A stretch of 64,000 nucleotides of DNA from Flavobacteriales bacterium UBA3442 (GTDB lineage: Bacteria > Bacteroidota > Bacteroidia > Flavobacteriales > Schleiferiaceae), in contig DFSH01000036.1 of assembly GCA_002378565.1 (NCBI GenBank), forward strand, positions 23,399 through 87,398, in the 5' to 3' direction. The notes beneath the pieces were generated by a model. It was given only the letters and a program-made list of their open reading frames with translations. It did no database searches and was not told the origin of the DNA. The position numbers and the translations under genes are program-made. Below are positions 38,126 to 48,962 of this stretch, piece by piece; the stretch's first letter is position 1; each line of letters starts with the position of its first letter.

Positions 38126-39070
38126 TTATTCGCCTTCCACGCTGTTCACGTAAAGTACGCCAGCTGAGCCATCAAATCGCTCAGACCAAATGACGGTCAC
38201 AATGTCGTAGCTGTAGTCAAGACCTTGCAAGGCTGACAATGCACCCTTCCAAATTTTGATCTGGATTGGCGTGTATTGCGAACCAAAGATGTCTCCAGCA
38301 AAGTAAGCCCTGCCTAGAGGGTTGATGGTGTCAAGGGTGATGCCCCAGTCAAAATCAGCGATGCCTTCAACTGCAGGAATGTGGTCGTACTGGTAGATGT
38401 CGCCAGAAGTCACGCCAACAGTTGGGTCAGTCACAGCCCATGTTGAAGGGGTGTTTCCTGACCCAGTGGTGACCCATGGAACTGTTGAAACTTGGTTCAA
38501 ATCGACCACTGTGCCACCTAGGTTGTACTCTTTAGCATCAATACCGCTGATCATCATGTAGCTCTGCACGTAATAGGATGTGGTTTTACTCGTCTCAAAG
38601 AACTGCACTTTCACATCCACAGTGATGGTGTCACCTGCTGCATTTTCATGGTGCGTGTGTGCCACACCAACTGTGGTTGGGGTTGCAGATACTGCTGCTG
38701 CAATAGGACCTGAGATGCTTTGGCCCGCATCCGTATTGTTTACATAGAAGTTTGGAACACCTGATGTTGGAAAAGCCGCATTCAATTTGGTGCATACCGC
38801 TGTCTCAAGAAGGTCACCCGTGTGAGAAACAAAGGCTACCACACGCGAACGCTCAGTATTGTATATGTTCTGCTCTTGCTTCAATGAAGCTGTACCATTG
38901 GGGCAGTACTGACACCATGCGCCCGTAGTCTCAATAACCAAGGCGTTGGACTCGTTGTACACAACTAAGCTGTCAGTGATGTACGGGTCAGGGGTTGGCT
39001 CAGTTGTGACTGGCTTGTCGCAAGACATAGTCAATGCTATCAAAAGGGTAAGAATAACAATTTTTTTCAT
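38126..39070 (-). CDS. Omp28-like outer-membrane lipoprotein with CxxC thioredoxin-like motif
   Basis: 314 residues. A lipoprotein signal ends in the lipobox LTMSC (Cys17 would be lipidated). The next region has TTGAWCQYCPNG, a thioredoxin-like CxxC as in the Omp28 family, followed by VVAFVSHTGD and a cis-Pro-type GVPNFYVN. The C-terminal half (about 135-314) is beta-rich and has no motif I recognise. It may act in redox handling of exported proteins, or only bind. TAATTTG lies 5 nt before the ATG, again with almost no leader. Confidence 0.75.
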   Translation of the reverse strand: MKKIVILTLLIALTMSCDKPVTTEPTPDPYITDSLVVYNESNALVIETTGAWCQYCPNGTASLKQEQNIYNTERSRVVAFVSHTGDLLETAVCTKLNAAFPTSGVPNFYVNNTDAGQSISGPIAAAVSATPTTVGVAHTHHENAAGDTITVDVKVQFFETSKTTSYYVQSYMMISGIDAKEYNLGGTVVDLNQVSTVPWVTTGSGNTPSTWAVTDPTVGVTSGDIYQYDHIPAVEGIADFDWGITLDTINPLGRAYFAGDIFGSQYTPIQIKIWKGALSALQGLDYSYDIVTVIWSERFDGSAGVLYVNSVEGE

Positions 39071-39106
39071 GCAGCCAAATTACAACTAAAATCTCTACAT
39101 AGTCAA

Positions 39107-40039
39107 TTACAATGGCTTCAGCCAAATTGATACAGGTAAATGGTCTGAGGACCCAGCCAGGTAACGACTCCCCTGAAAACTTCGGTGAATTATCATCCGC
39201 TGATTGGTTTTTTTCAAACCAAAGGGAACATGCCGGACATTGGCTTGCCAGAGGCTTTGATCGACCAGCCAGACATGATCCAACCATGACCAACGGTTGC
39301 GGTAGATGTAGGTGCCTGGTGGCCCTTTTGCATCGCGCACATGCATTCCTTCCCCTTGAAGCCATTGACCCATGGGGCCTTTGGGGTGCTCGTTCATGTC
39401 GCCCACAAGGCAGTCAACTTGCTCGCATTGCGATAAAATGCTTTGCATGGCATGCAATCGCCTATGGGGACGAGGGTCGCGTTGGGAAGGCAGGTGAACA
39501 AACAGCAAAGTCAGGCTATCGCCACCCTTGCGGCAATAAAAGGTTACCTGCACCGCATCCCTGCTTGGTGACCCCTTCGGTTGCAGCCACGCAACCTGCA
39601 AGACTTTGATTCGTTGAGGGTCATACATCACAGCCACATCAATACCCCTGGCATCTGGGCTGTCCTGGTGCAGAATCCAGTGGGACCATGACAATGGCAG
39701 TTTGCGCAGCAAGTCAACCATCACTTCGGCATTTTCAACCTCAGCAAAGGCCATGATTTCAGGTGGGCGACCCTGAGAAACAGCCATCAAGCCCTGAGCT
39801 AATCGCTGCAGCTTAACGTGGTATCTCTGACTTCCCCATTGTTTCACACCCTGCGGGGTGAAGGCCTCATCAGCTACGTTAGGCTGATCAATGGTATCAA
39901 AGGCGTTTTCAAGGTTCCACCAAATCGCATGAATGCTATCCGTGGATTGCGCGAGCATGACATGGCCTGAAAACAGACCTAAAACAAAAAATACCATCCA
40001 TTGCATGGCGCAAATGACGCCAAGCATCCGGGTTGGCAT
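39107..40039 (-). CDS. Secreted endonuclease/exonuclease/phosphatase-fold protein
   Basis: 310 residues. Signal peptide about 1-31 (FFVLGLFSGHVMLAQS). EEP-family residues are in order: WNLENAFD (metal-site Asn/Glu region), FAEVEN (catalytic Glu), DVAVMYD, GDMNEHP (Asp-Asn pair) and SSDHLPV (terminal Asp-His). The fold cleaves phosphoesters. Being exported, it could be an extracellular or periplasmic nuclease or phosphatase for nutrient capture. It lies 20 bp after yidC on the same strand. Confidence 0.85.
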   Translation of the reverse strand: MPTRMLGVICAMQWMVFFVLGLFSGHVMLAQSTDSIHAIWWNLENAFDTIDQPNVADEAFTPQGVKQWGSQRYHVKLQRLAQGLMAVSQGRPPEIMAFAEVENAEVMVDLLRKLPLSWSHWILHQDSPDARGIDVAVMYDPQRIKVLQVAWLQPKGSPSRDAVQVTFYCRKGGDSLTLLFVHLPSQRDPRPHRRLHAMQSILSQCEQVDCLVGDMNEHPKGPMGQWLQGEGMHVRDAKGPPGTYIYRNRWSWLDHVWLVDQSLWQANVRHVPFGLKKTNQRMIIHRSFQGSRYLAGSSDHLPVSIWLKPL

Positions 40040-40059
40040 GACACATGAAACGCTTTTGC

Positions 40060-41861
40060 TTACTTCATGCGACGCGTCCGGCGATTGCCTTCCGTCTGCT
40101 GCTCCATCATGGACTCCATCTTACTGGCAAATTTAGATTTGCGGCCTCCCTTTGATTTGGTGACCTCAATCTTCGCGCGAATGGCGTCTTCATTGATGAA
40201 GAACTTGCGAATGGCCCATTGCTGGCCAAAGACCAAGATGTTGGACAAGAAATAATAGTAAGACAAGCCAGACGAGTAACTGTTAAACCACACCAAAAGC
40301 ATGACTGGCATCAAGTACTGGATGACTTTCATTTGCTGCTGCATCATGTTATTGCCAGCTGTGCTGCCTGCAGACATTTGGTTATTCATCTTTGTGTACA
40401 TGAATGTGGATATTGCCATCAAGATGGTGAAGAGGCTAACGTGATCACCATAAAATGGGATGGTCATTGGCAATTCCATGATGGAGTCATAAGAACTCAA
40501 ATCATCCGCCCACAAAAAGCCCTGCTGTCGCAACTCAAAACTTGCTGGGAAAAAGCGGAACAATGCAATCAAAATTGGCAAGCCCAACAACTGGGGCAAA
40601 CAACCTCCCAGCGGATTAACCCCTGTCTTCTGGTACAAGGCCATGGTCTCCTGTTGCTTTTTGGAATCCCCCTTATCCGGGTATTTCTCTGCAATGGCAT
40701 CCATTTCCGGCTTCAGGACTCGCATCTTCGCCATGGATTTGTAGGAAGCAAACGTCAACGGCGAAAGAATGCCTTTGAAAAAGAGTGCCATGACAAAAAT
40801 AATGAGGCCATAACCCAAGCCAAGACCTTCCAAATAACCGAAGAAGGGCACTACAACGCCCTTAGAAATCCAACCAAAAATGCCCCATCCAAATGGAATG
40901 ATGTTGCCAAATGTCTCATCCACCTCGCGCAGCATGTCATACTGGTTTGGCATATGCACCCATAAACCTGATGCGCGAATTTCGCCATTGACCGCAGCTA
41001 GGCTAACTTTAGAACGGAATGCCCTAGTCCGTGTTGAATCGTTTTGAACCGGTGTTTCTGTCCGCAAATCAACATGGGTAAAATGCTGGTCACAGGTAAA
41101 AATGCTTGAAAAAAACTGTTGCTTGTGAGCGACCCAAGACACATTGCTTGCGCTCTCCTCATCATCGCGACCATCACTCAAGGATGATTCATCGCCTTCA
41201 GAAGCTTCCCAATAATACGTGGTGGTTGTGGTCACCTCTTGACTAAAGGCTTTTTCATGGCGAATGCCATCTTGGAACCATGTGAGATCCAATGACCCTT
41301 CACTAGGAGACACCAGTGACCATGCCAAACCAAAGCTTTCGCCTAATTCAAATGTCCATGTGGTTTCACCTTGGGTAAGACTGAGGTGATTGCCTTGGTG
41401 ATCTGCCACAAACAGGCCCTCATTGGCACCGCCGAGTCGCTGCTGGCGATTGACTAGCATCAGGGGATTCCCCAAGTAATCTTTCTGACCCTTCACCTGA
41501 ACCTCCACCATTTGAGCGCCGTCATTGGTGAAGACGTAGCGAACCACGTCGTTTTCTAAGGTGTATTCCTCTATAACTATGTCAGCTTGAGCGACTGCCT
41601 CATTCGACACGAAATCTTGACCTTGAAGGCTTGCAACATCTGTTGTTGATTTGCTGTCAACGGCCGATATGCCCTGATTGGTTACAGGTAGGGCAGCATC
41701 ACTGATAGCCATCGGCTCTTCAACGGCAACAACCTGCTCAGCAACGACCGGCTCATCAGGCAGGTTCTCTCCAGCCCACCAAGTGTAGGCCATGAAAATG
41801 ACGCCAATTAAAACAAAACCGATGATTTGATTTCGGTCAAATCCTTGCTTTTCCTCCATCA

Positions 41862-41862
<1 letters not shown>
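40060..41862 (-). CDS. yidC: Membrane protein insertase YidC
   Basis: Inserts membrane proteins with or without SecYEG. 600 residues. N-terminal membrane anchor about 10-27; large periplasmic P1 domain about 60-350 with an acidic insert (GDESSLSDGRDDEES); the conserved five-helix region follows, with FKGILSPLTFASYKSMAKM and LPILIALFRFFPASF. A basic C-terminal tail may bind ribosomes. The ATG overlaps the pyrG stop (TAATG), so the genes are coupled. Confidence 0.96.
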
Positions 41863-43484
<1,622 letters not shown>

Positions 43485-43495
43485 TTAGGTTCCAG

Positions 43496-43503
43496 CAAAA
43501 GTA
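43496..43503 (-). promoter_or_regulatory. Promoter -7 box of pyrG-yidC
   Basis: TACTTTTG on the minus strand (exact TAnnTTTG) with a GTTGG about 20 bp further up (TTG at 43524-43526). Leader about 12 nt. Confidence 0.55.
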
Positions 43504-43508
43504 GGGTA

Positions 43509-45830
43509 TTAGAAGGCGTAGCCCAACATCAAAGTGGGCATGATTGGCAATTGATTTACCCGCTCTGCGTTTGGGGTGTCATAGAAGAAAATATTGGCGC
43601 GATTGTACACATTGGTTGCGGCAAATGACAGATCCAAGACTTGGTGATTGGCCATCTTCCATGATTTACTGATGGTGACATCCATGCGGTGGTAGTCAGG
43701 CAAGCGTTGACTGTTCAACCCCCCGTAAAGGATGCCCATTTGGCCATTGCTTCGTGGGTAGGTGTAGTCCACATAGGGCTGTCCATCAGGCTCCGTGAAT
43801 GGCAGAAGCTCGTAGTAGCCCTTGATGGGTGTGAAGGGGAAGCCTGAGCCATAGTTCCACCGAAGGTTGAACACCCAATCCTTATCCGTCGTGTAGGACA
43901 CAACCATGTTGGCATTGTGGCGGCGATCATAATGTGGGGGGTAGTCAACCACGCCATCAAAACGGGTCACTTTGCCATAAGAGTATACAGTCCACAGGTA
44001 CCAATGCTTGTCTTCATAGGTTAGAAGAAAATCCAAGCCCTTGGCCATGCCCGATTCCACAATGAAGTCTTTTTTAAGCAATTCAGGCTCGTCATCATAG
44101 GCTGGGATGTCATCGTAAAGCTTGTACCGGTTGATGTTGGTGATCTGATTGAAGCGCTTTGCGTAGGTCTCAACTTCCAAGGTCCATCGATCGGTCAAAT
44201 TGGTCTCCATCCCAAGCACCAAATGATCAGCTGTTTGCAATTTATTGAGGAGCAACTGCCCATCAAACTGTGAGGGTAGATCGGTATCACCACTGAGGAA
44301 TCCATAGAACAAGTTGACCACATCTCGGTCAGAATTGGCTGCAACCAAGTTCTGTGAGTACTTGCCTGCAGATGCCTTCAACCTGAAATTCTCTGTCACA
44401 TTTACTTTAGCACCCAATCGAGGCTCCACGCGAGTGATGGCTAATGATCCGTAATTATGGATGCGAAGTCCCGGCTGAATCAGCCACCGACCAATTTCCA
44501 TCTTATAATCCATGTATGCAGCCAGTTCAGGGGTGTTTTCTAGCTGCTGAAATTGGCGACCAACGGTATTGGTGTATTGGTAATCCGTGCGGTAACCAAT
44601 GAATTCCAAGCCATACTGAAACTCATCGTGATCCCGCAGCAAATAGGTGAAATCTAGCCCACCATTGAATCCAGATATCTCACTCTCCCTGGGGCGATTT
44701 TCCAATTCCGTGCTTTGAATTTTGTAGCTACTTGTTGCTAAATGCCCCTCGATCAACGTGGCAGATGATGGTGGAACAATCAAAAATTCAGCACCTTGAC
44801 CCACGGCATGCCAGGAGATAGACTTGTCGCCCGAAAAGCTAACAGCATCATTGAAGTCAAAGCCATAAATATTGAGTTTGCTTCCGCCATCAGCTTCAAC
44901 CGTGTACTTCATATACAGGTCCTCAAACTGGAAAGGAATGCCACCATACTGCGTGGATGCATGGGGGTAGATGTAAGGTGCAACCTTGTCCAAGTAAGAT
45001 TTCTTGGTAGAAATCATCAAGGAACTGGGTGCCAGGCCTTGATCATTGGCCTCGCCGATGGGCAATTCCAACAGCAACTTTGCCATGTAGGTTGAAGCTG
45101 ACACCTTACCAGCAATGCGTTCGCGGTTACCCGTACGGGTTTTAATGTCCATCACCGAGGAGGTCCTACCGCCATATTTGGCTCCGAATCCCGCCGTGTA
45201 AATGTCTGCCTTTTGCAAAATATCTGTGTCAAATACAGAGAAAAACCCAATGCTATGAAAGGGGTTGTACAGTATCATCCCATCGAGCTTGATGAGGTTT
45301 TGAATGGGTGCGCCACCGCGGATGTACAATTGCCCACCTTGGTCACCTGTCGTGATGACACCTGGTAAAACTTGCAAAGCGCGAACCAAATCAGGCTCAC
45401 CGCCAATGGAAAAGGTGCCAATGGTTTTGGGGCTCAATTGAATCGATGCCGTCGCAACCTTTGTTTGCTGCTCTTGCCGTTTAGCATTCACAACAACACC
45501 AACCAATTCAATGGTGGACTCTTCCATTAAGAAGCGCTCAAAGCTGGCACGTGCATACTTCACATCAACCTTCCGGGTTTGTTTGGCATAGCCAACCCGC
45601 AGCACCTCTAGGGTCTGTTGGCCGACCGGCGCATCATTGATCTGGAAAAAGCCATCACCATTGGTGAAGGTTTTTAAGGCATGCCCTTGCAACTGAACTT
45701 CCGCATACTCCAATGGCACTTGGCTTCCTCTCTCAAGCACATAACCGCGAATGGTTGAGGCCTGACCCATGACCTGCATGGCCATGAGCATCGTTAGGCA
45801 ATTAAGCCAGAATCTTGAAGAGTAATTCAT
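43509..45830 (-). CDS. TonB-dependent receptor with CarboxypepD_reg domain
   Basis: 773 residues from MNYSSRFWLNCLTMLMA (signal about 1-23; ATG 45828-45830). The longer frame to 45956 only reads back through holA. A carboxypeptidase-regulatory fold (about 26-105) is followed by a plug domain (GEPDLVRALQVLPGV and IRGGAPIQNLIKLDG) and a beta-barrel ending in MLGYAF. This is the layout of Bacteroidota receptors for siderophores, vitamins or oligomers; the ligand is unknown. No SusD partner lies beside it. Its first 29 bp overlap the end of holA. Confidence 0.9.
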   Translation of the reverse strand: MNYSSRFWLNCLTMLMAMQVMGQASTIRGYVLERGSQVPLEYAEVQLQGHALKTFTNGDGFFQINDAPVGQQTLEVLRVGYAKQTRKVDVKYARASFERFLMEESTIELVGVVVNAKRQEQQTKVATASIQLSPKTIGTFSIGGEPDLVRALQVLPGVITTGDQGGQLYIRGGAPIQNLIKLDGMILYNPFHSIGFFSVFDTDILQKADIYTAGFGAKYGGRTSSVMDIKTRTGNRERIAGKVSASTYMAKLLLELPIGEANDQGLAPSSLMISTKKSYLDKVAPYIYPHASTQYGGIPFQFEDLYMKYTVEADGGSKLNIYGFDFNDAVSFSGDKSISWHAVGQGAEFLIVPPSSATLIEGHLATSSYKIQSTELENRPRESEISGFNGGLDFTYLLRDHDEFQYGLEFIGYRTDYQYTNTVGRQFQQLENTPELAAYMDYKMEIGRWLIQPGLRIHNYGSLAITRVEPRLGAKVNVTENFRLKASAGKYSQNLVAANSDRDVVNLFYGFLSGDTDLPSQFDGQLLLNKLQTADHLVLGMETNLTDRWTLEVETYAKRFNQITNINRYKLYDDIPAYDDEPELLKKDFIVESGMAKGLDFLLTYEDKHWYLWTVYSYGKVTRFDGVVDYPPHYDRRHNANMVVSYTTDKDWVFNLRWNYGSGFPFTPIKGYYELLPFTEPDGQPYVDYTYPRSNGQMGILYGGLNSQRLPDYHRMDVTISKSWKMANHQVLDLSFAATNVYNRANIFFYDTPNAERVNQLPIMPTLMLGYAF

Positions 45831-46815
45831 GCAAAATGTTTGAATCATTGAGATGTGGAGCACCCATGCCTTTGGATTGGCCATCAGCGGCGCGAAGATA
45901 ACCGATGATTCGCTGCAATTTTGCCTGTGTGTAATTCTGTGCCACCAATGCCACATCCCTCAGGGCCCACTCAGACATATTCAATGCCTTGCAGGCATGG
46001 CTGGCTTGTTTATTTATCAAACTGCTGTAAGCATAAGCCTTGGAAAAGGTTGAGTACAGCAGGCCTATGGTCAGCACCAACGGCTGCTCCTTGCTGTTTC
46101 TAGCCATGCTCTTTGCGATGCGGTAAACCTTGGGGTGATCTTTCGCTGCCAAGGCCTTGATCAATTCAAAATTGTTGTAAGTCTTACTGATGCCTGTATG
46201 GCGTTGCACAACGTCTGCATCCACATTGCCTTCCGCCCCTAAAAGGCCACGGTATTTCTCAAGCTCCATGCGTACCCTACTCAATTTACTGCCCATGCTC
46301 TCTGCCATCAATGCAGCGGCCTTGGGGCTGATGTTTAAATCCAATAAACGGGCTTGATTGGCTATCCATGGTGGTAATTGGTGGTCTGCAATGGCTTTGG
46401 TCTCTACATAAACGGCTTGTTCACCAGCCTGCTTCAATGCCTTGTAAAGGGCGCGGCGTTTGTCCAATTTTTTTCCACTGAGGGCAATGGCAAGGATTGT
46501 GCTCGGTTGAGATTGCTCCACGTAGGTCGCTAAATCATCCAAATCTCGAACGTGCTGAGCCTCCTTCACTAAGACTACTGTGTATTCAGCCATCATGGGG
46601 TAGCGTTTTGCCTCAGAAGCAATGCTGCTTGCGTCGGTTTCCTTGCCGTACAGGATGCTGAGGTTGAAATCCCTCTCCCCTTCACCTAAGACATGATCAG
46701 CCAGGTGATTCAAGGCCTCATCACCCACAAAAGGTTCCTCGCCACCAAAGACATAAATCTGTCGGTAGCGACCTCGTTTGAGCTCAGTCAGCAGTTGATC
46801 TCCTTTTGCAATCAT
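45802..46815 (-). CDS. holA: DNA polymerase III delta subunit
   Basis: Clamp-loader subunit that opens the sliding clamp. 337 residues. The N-terminal AAA+-like region (RQIYVFGGEEPFVGDEAL) lacks a functional Walker A, as is normal for delta. The middle lid domain and the C-terminal collar domain (about 210-337, ending LHELLFKILA) fit HolA. A perfect -7 box lies 5 nt before the ATG. Its stop is inside the next gene. Confidence 0.9.
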   Translation of the reverse strand: MIAKGDQLLTELKRGRYRQIYVFGGEEPFVGDEALNHLADHVLGEGERDFNLSILYGKETDASSIASEAKRYPMMAEYTVVLVKEAQHVRDLDDLATYVEQSQPSTILAIALSGKKLDKRRALYKALKQAGEQAVYVETKAIADHQLPPWIANQARLLDLNISPKAAALMAESMGSKLSRVRMELEKYRGLLGAEGNVDADVVQRHTGISKTYNNFELIKALAAKDHPKVYRIAKSMARNSKEQPLVLTIGLLYSTFSKAYAYSSLINKQASHACKALNMSEWALRDVALVAQNYTQAKLQRIIGYLRAADGQSKGMGAPHLNDSNILHELLFKILA

Positions 46816-46820
46816 ATTGG

Positions 46821-46828
46821 CAAAACTA
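46821..46828 (-). promoter_or_regulatory. -7 box of holA, near-leaderless layout
   Basis: TAGTTTTG (exact TAnnTTTG), then CCAAT, then ATG on the minus strand. It lies in the 13-bp gap after rlmH, with its 5' part overlapping the rlmH end. Confidence 0.45.
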
Positions 46829-47254
46829 TCACCTGTGATGGTATGGTTCGTTATGAAGAATGGTCATGCAGCGATAACATTGCTCAAGGAATATCAATCG
46901 AACCATGTCATGGGTGAATGTCAATGGACTCAACCCAAGGGTAGCAGCTGCCATTGCACGGAATTCTTGGGAAAACCCATAGGCATCTCCTACGGCAAAC
47001 ACCAATCGCTTGGGGCCTGCATTCATCCATTTCTGCATCTGTCCTGCCAATTTCACGCTGTCATGCAAGGCGCCTTTTTCATCCAATAGCACCAAGGTGT
47101 CCCCTGGCTTCAGGTATTTCAGCTGAGCATCTCTGCTCGAAACAACCTTCATGGAGGTTTTTACGTAGCGCTGGAGACGGCTCAGGTAGGTATCCATGCC
47201 TTGCTGTATCAAGGCATCACCCGTTTTTCCAATAACCAACATCACAATCTCCAT
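46829..47254 (-). CDS. rlmH: 23S rRNA (pseudouridine1915-N3)-methyltransferase RlmH
   Basis: SPOUT methyltransferase for helix 69 of 23S rRNA. 141 residues, slightly short of the common 155. The C-terminal MVRLIFLEQCYRCMTI..EPYHH is the family hallmark. The SAM-binding knot reads FAVGDAYGFS, where the family usually has GG; here the second Gly is Asp. Whether that matters is unknown. Typically encoded as a single gene; here it runs into holA. Confidence 0.92.
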   Translation of the reverse strand: MEIVMLVIGKTGDALIQQGMDTYLSRLQRYVKTSMKVVSSRDAQLKYLKPGDTLVLLDEKGALHDSVKLAGQMQKWMNAGPKRLVFAVGDAYGFSQEFRAMAAATLGLSPLTFTHDMVRLIFLEQCYRCMTILHNEPYHHR

Positions 47255-47543
47255 GCCTTGCCTTTCTTTGTGACAAGTTTACGCCATAGCCTCATTTGAA
47301 TTGAAAGATCTCTTAGAATTTATCACAGAATCAACTCATGGACCGCAAAAGGGTCATTGGAGCTGAGATGACAACCCACAACCTGGATTAAGCCAATCAA
47401 GTCCTGAGCAATGCAAAACAGCCGTCCAGCGCATCCCATCAGCAGTGTCGTGAAACTGAAGCCAATGGCAAACTCAATAGTGCTACCTTGCTTGCTTATG
47501 CACAACGTGGCGCGGATTATTTGCCTATGAATTTCAAAGCAAC
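47255..47543. other. 289-bp gap between rlmH and yihY, no convincing gene
   Basis: Two short frames exist: a minus-strand one (47323-47505, 60 codons, with a hydrophobic stretch) and a plus-strand one (47411-47530, 39 codons). Neither has a recognisable motif, promoter box or coupling to a neighbour. The gap should contain the divergent promoters for rlmH and yihY; TAAACTTG (one mismatch) lies about 20 nt above rlmH. Confidence 0.4.
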
Positions 47544-48443
47544 ATGGAAGGACTGACGCGCCTACTTAAGAAAATTCCATTTTACGGTGGCTTAACCATG
47601 CATGACGTGGCTGTGTTCTACTGGCATGGCTTGTACGAGGGCTCTGTGACAAGCCGTGCAGCATCCATCAGTTTCTCCTTCTTTCTTGCCCTGTTTCCTG
47701 GGGTGATTTTTCTTTTCACTCTGATTCCCTTCATTCCCATTGACGGTTTTCAAGTGGAGCTTTTCAGCTTGTTGAAAGACATCATGCCACCAGACAGCTT
47801 TGAGGCCACCCACAAAATCATCATGGATATCTTGACCATCAAGCGAGGCAACTTACTATCGGTTACAGTTTTAGCCACATTGGCTTTTGCGACCAATGGC
47901 ACATTATCCCTCATTGGCAACATGGCATTGACTGTGCACAACATCCAAGTCAGGGCTTTTTGGGGGCAATACATTGCCGCATTGGCGCTGACAATCATTC
48001 TGGCCTTGATCTTGATTGCAGGCATTTCCATGATTATTTTCTCCTCTGCTGTCATCAATGACCTCATCCCGATTTCCTTCCTTGGGCTGTCCAATGACAC
48101 GGCCGTGAGCCTGAGTAGAGATGGCATCTTGGTTGCATTGATTCTGATTTCAGTTTCCTTGCTTTTTTATTATGGCCCAACAAAAAAAGCTCTGTGGCGC
48201 TTGATTTCACCTGGCTCAATCCTTTCAACTTTGCTGATTATTTTAAGCACAAGCCTTTTTGGCGAGTACGTTTCAAGCTTCAATACCTACAACCAATTCT
48301 ATGGCTCCATTGGCACGTTGATGGTGATTCAATTGTGGATTTATATCAATGCCATTGTCCTGATTGCAGGCTTTGAATTCAACGCCAGTGTTGCCGTTGC
48401 AAAAAACCGCGTAAATTCATCCCCAGAAACAAACAAGAAATAA
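47544..48443 (+). CDS. YihY/BrkB-family inner-membrane protein
   Basis: 299 residues with about six transmembrane helices. The N-terminal RAASISFSFFLALFPGVIFL and the C-terminal YNQFYGSIGTLMVIQLWIYINAIVLIAGFEFN are the family hallmarks. These proteins were once called ribonuclease BN by mistake; their true role is not settled and a transport function is often proposed. The DUF2147 gene follows 4 bp later. Confidence 0.9.
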   Translation: MEGLTRLLKKIPFYGGLTMHDVAVFYWHGLYEGSVTSRAASISFSFFLALFPGVIFLFTLIPFIPIDGFQVELFSLLKDIMPPDSFEATHKIIMDILTIKRGNLLSVTVLATLAFATNGTLSLIGNMALTVHNIQVRAFWGQYIAALALTIILALILIAGISMIIFSSAVINDLIPISFLGLSNDTAVSLSRDGILVALILISVSLLFYYGPTKKALWRLISPGSILSTLLIILSTSLFGEYVSSFNTYNQFYGSIGTLMVIQLWIYINAIVLIAGFEFNASVAVAKNRVNSSPETNKK

Positions 48444-48447
48444 GACT

Positions 48448-48900
48448 ATGAAACGCATCCTATTAATGGCCACAATGGCCCTCTTCACATTCCAATCCCA
48501 AGCACAAAGCGCTGATGACATCACTGGCACTTGGTGGACCTACCACGATGACAAGAAAAGTGGCCAAGTGGAAGTTTACAAATACAAAGACAGCTACCGT
48601 GGCCGTATCGTCCATGTGGTTGACAACAAAAACCCCGATGGCACATCTCCGAAGCTGGATAACTTCAATCCTGATGAGTCCAAGCGTTCAAGGGTTATTC
48701 AAGGCATGCGTGTCATGATTGACATGCGATGGGATGCTGATGACAAAGAATGGTCCGGCGGTCAGATCTATGATACAAAATCTGGCAACACCTACGATTG
48801 CTATGCTTATTTGCAAGAGGATGGTTCCTTGTACTTCAAGGGCTACCTGCTAGGCATACGGTTCATTGGTCGATCTACCTCTTGGACCCGAGTGGAATAA
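48448..48900 (+). CDS. Secreted DUF2147 protein
   Basis: 150 residues with a signal peptide (about 1-19, ending SQAQ). The rest is a small beta-barrel-like domain with ITGTWWTYHDDKKSGQVEVYK, GRIV, and GGQIYDTKSGNTYDCY, which is the DUF2147 pattern. Function is not established for the family. It is co-transcribed with the YihY-type gene and is followed by a terminator. Confidence 0.85.
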   Translation: MKRILLMATMALFTFQSQAQSADDITGTWWTYHDDKKSGQVEVYKYKDSYRGRIVHVVDNKNPDGTSPKLDNFNPDESKRSRVIQGMRVMIDMRWDADDKEWSGGQIYDTKSGNTYDCYAYLQEDGSLYFKGYLLGIRFIGRSTSWTRVE

Positions 48901-48920
48901 ACAGACCAAGACCGATTAAC

Positions 48921-48956
48921 AAGCGCCCATCAGCAATGACTGGGCGCTTATTTTTG
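48921..48956 (+). terminator. Terminator after the DUF2147 gene; T-tract overlaps a promoter box
   Basis: Perfect stem AAGCGCCCA / TGGGCGCTT with an 11-nt loop, followed by ATTTTTG. The last eight bases form TATTTTTG, an exact -7 box for the next gene. Confidence 0.85.
48949..48956 (+). promoter_or_regulatory. -7 box of the first sulfotransferase gene
   Basis: TATTTTTG (exact TAnnTTTG) ends 6 nt before the ATG at 48963. It is built from the T-tract of the preceding terminator. No -33 TTTG at the usual spacing, which falls inside the terminator loop. Confidence 0.4.
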
Positions 48957-48962
48957 TCTACC

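Noticed and set aside
40219-40965. A 248-codon plus-strand open frame
   Set aside because: It lies antisense inside yidC, has no family-like sequence, and arises from codon bias of the real gene.
47323-47505. 60-codon minus-strand frame with a hydrophobic stretch
   Set aside because: No promoter box, no coupling with rlmH and no recognisable motif; described only as part of the gap.
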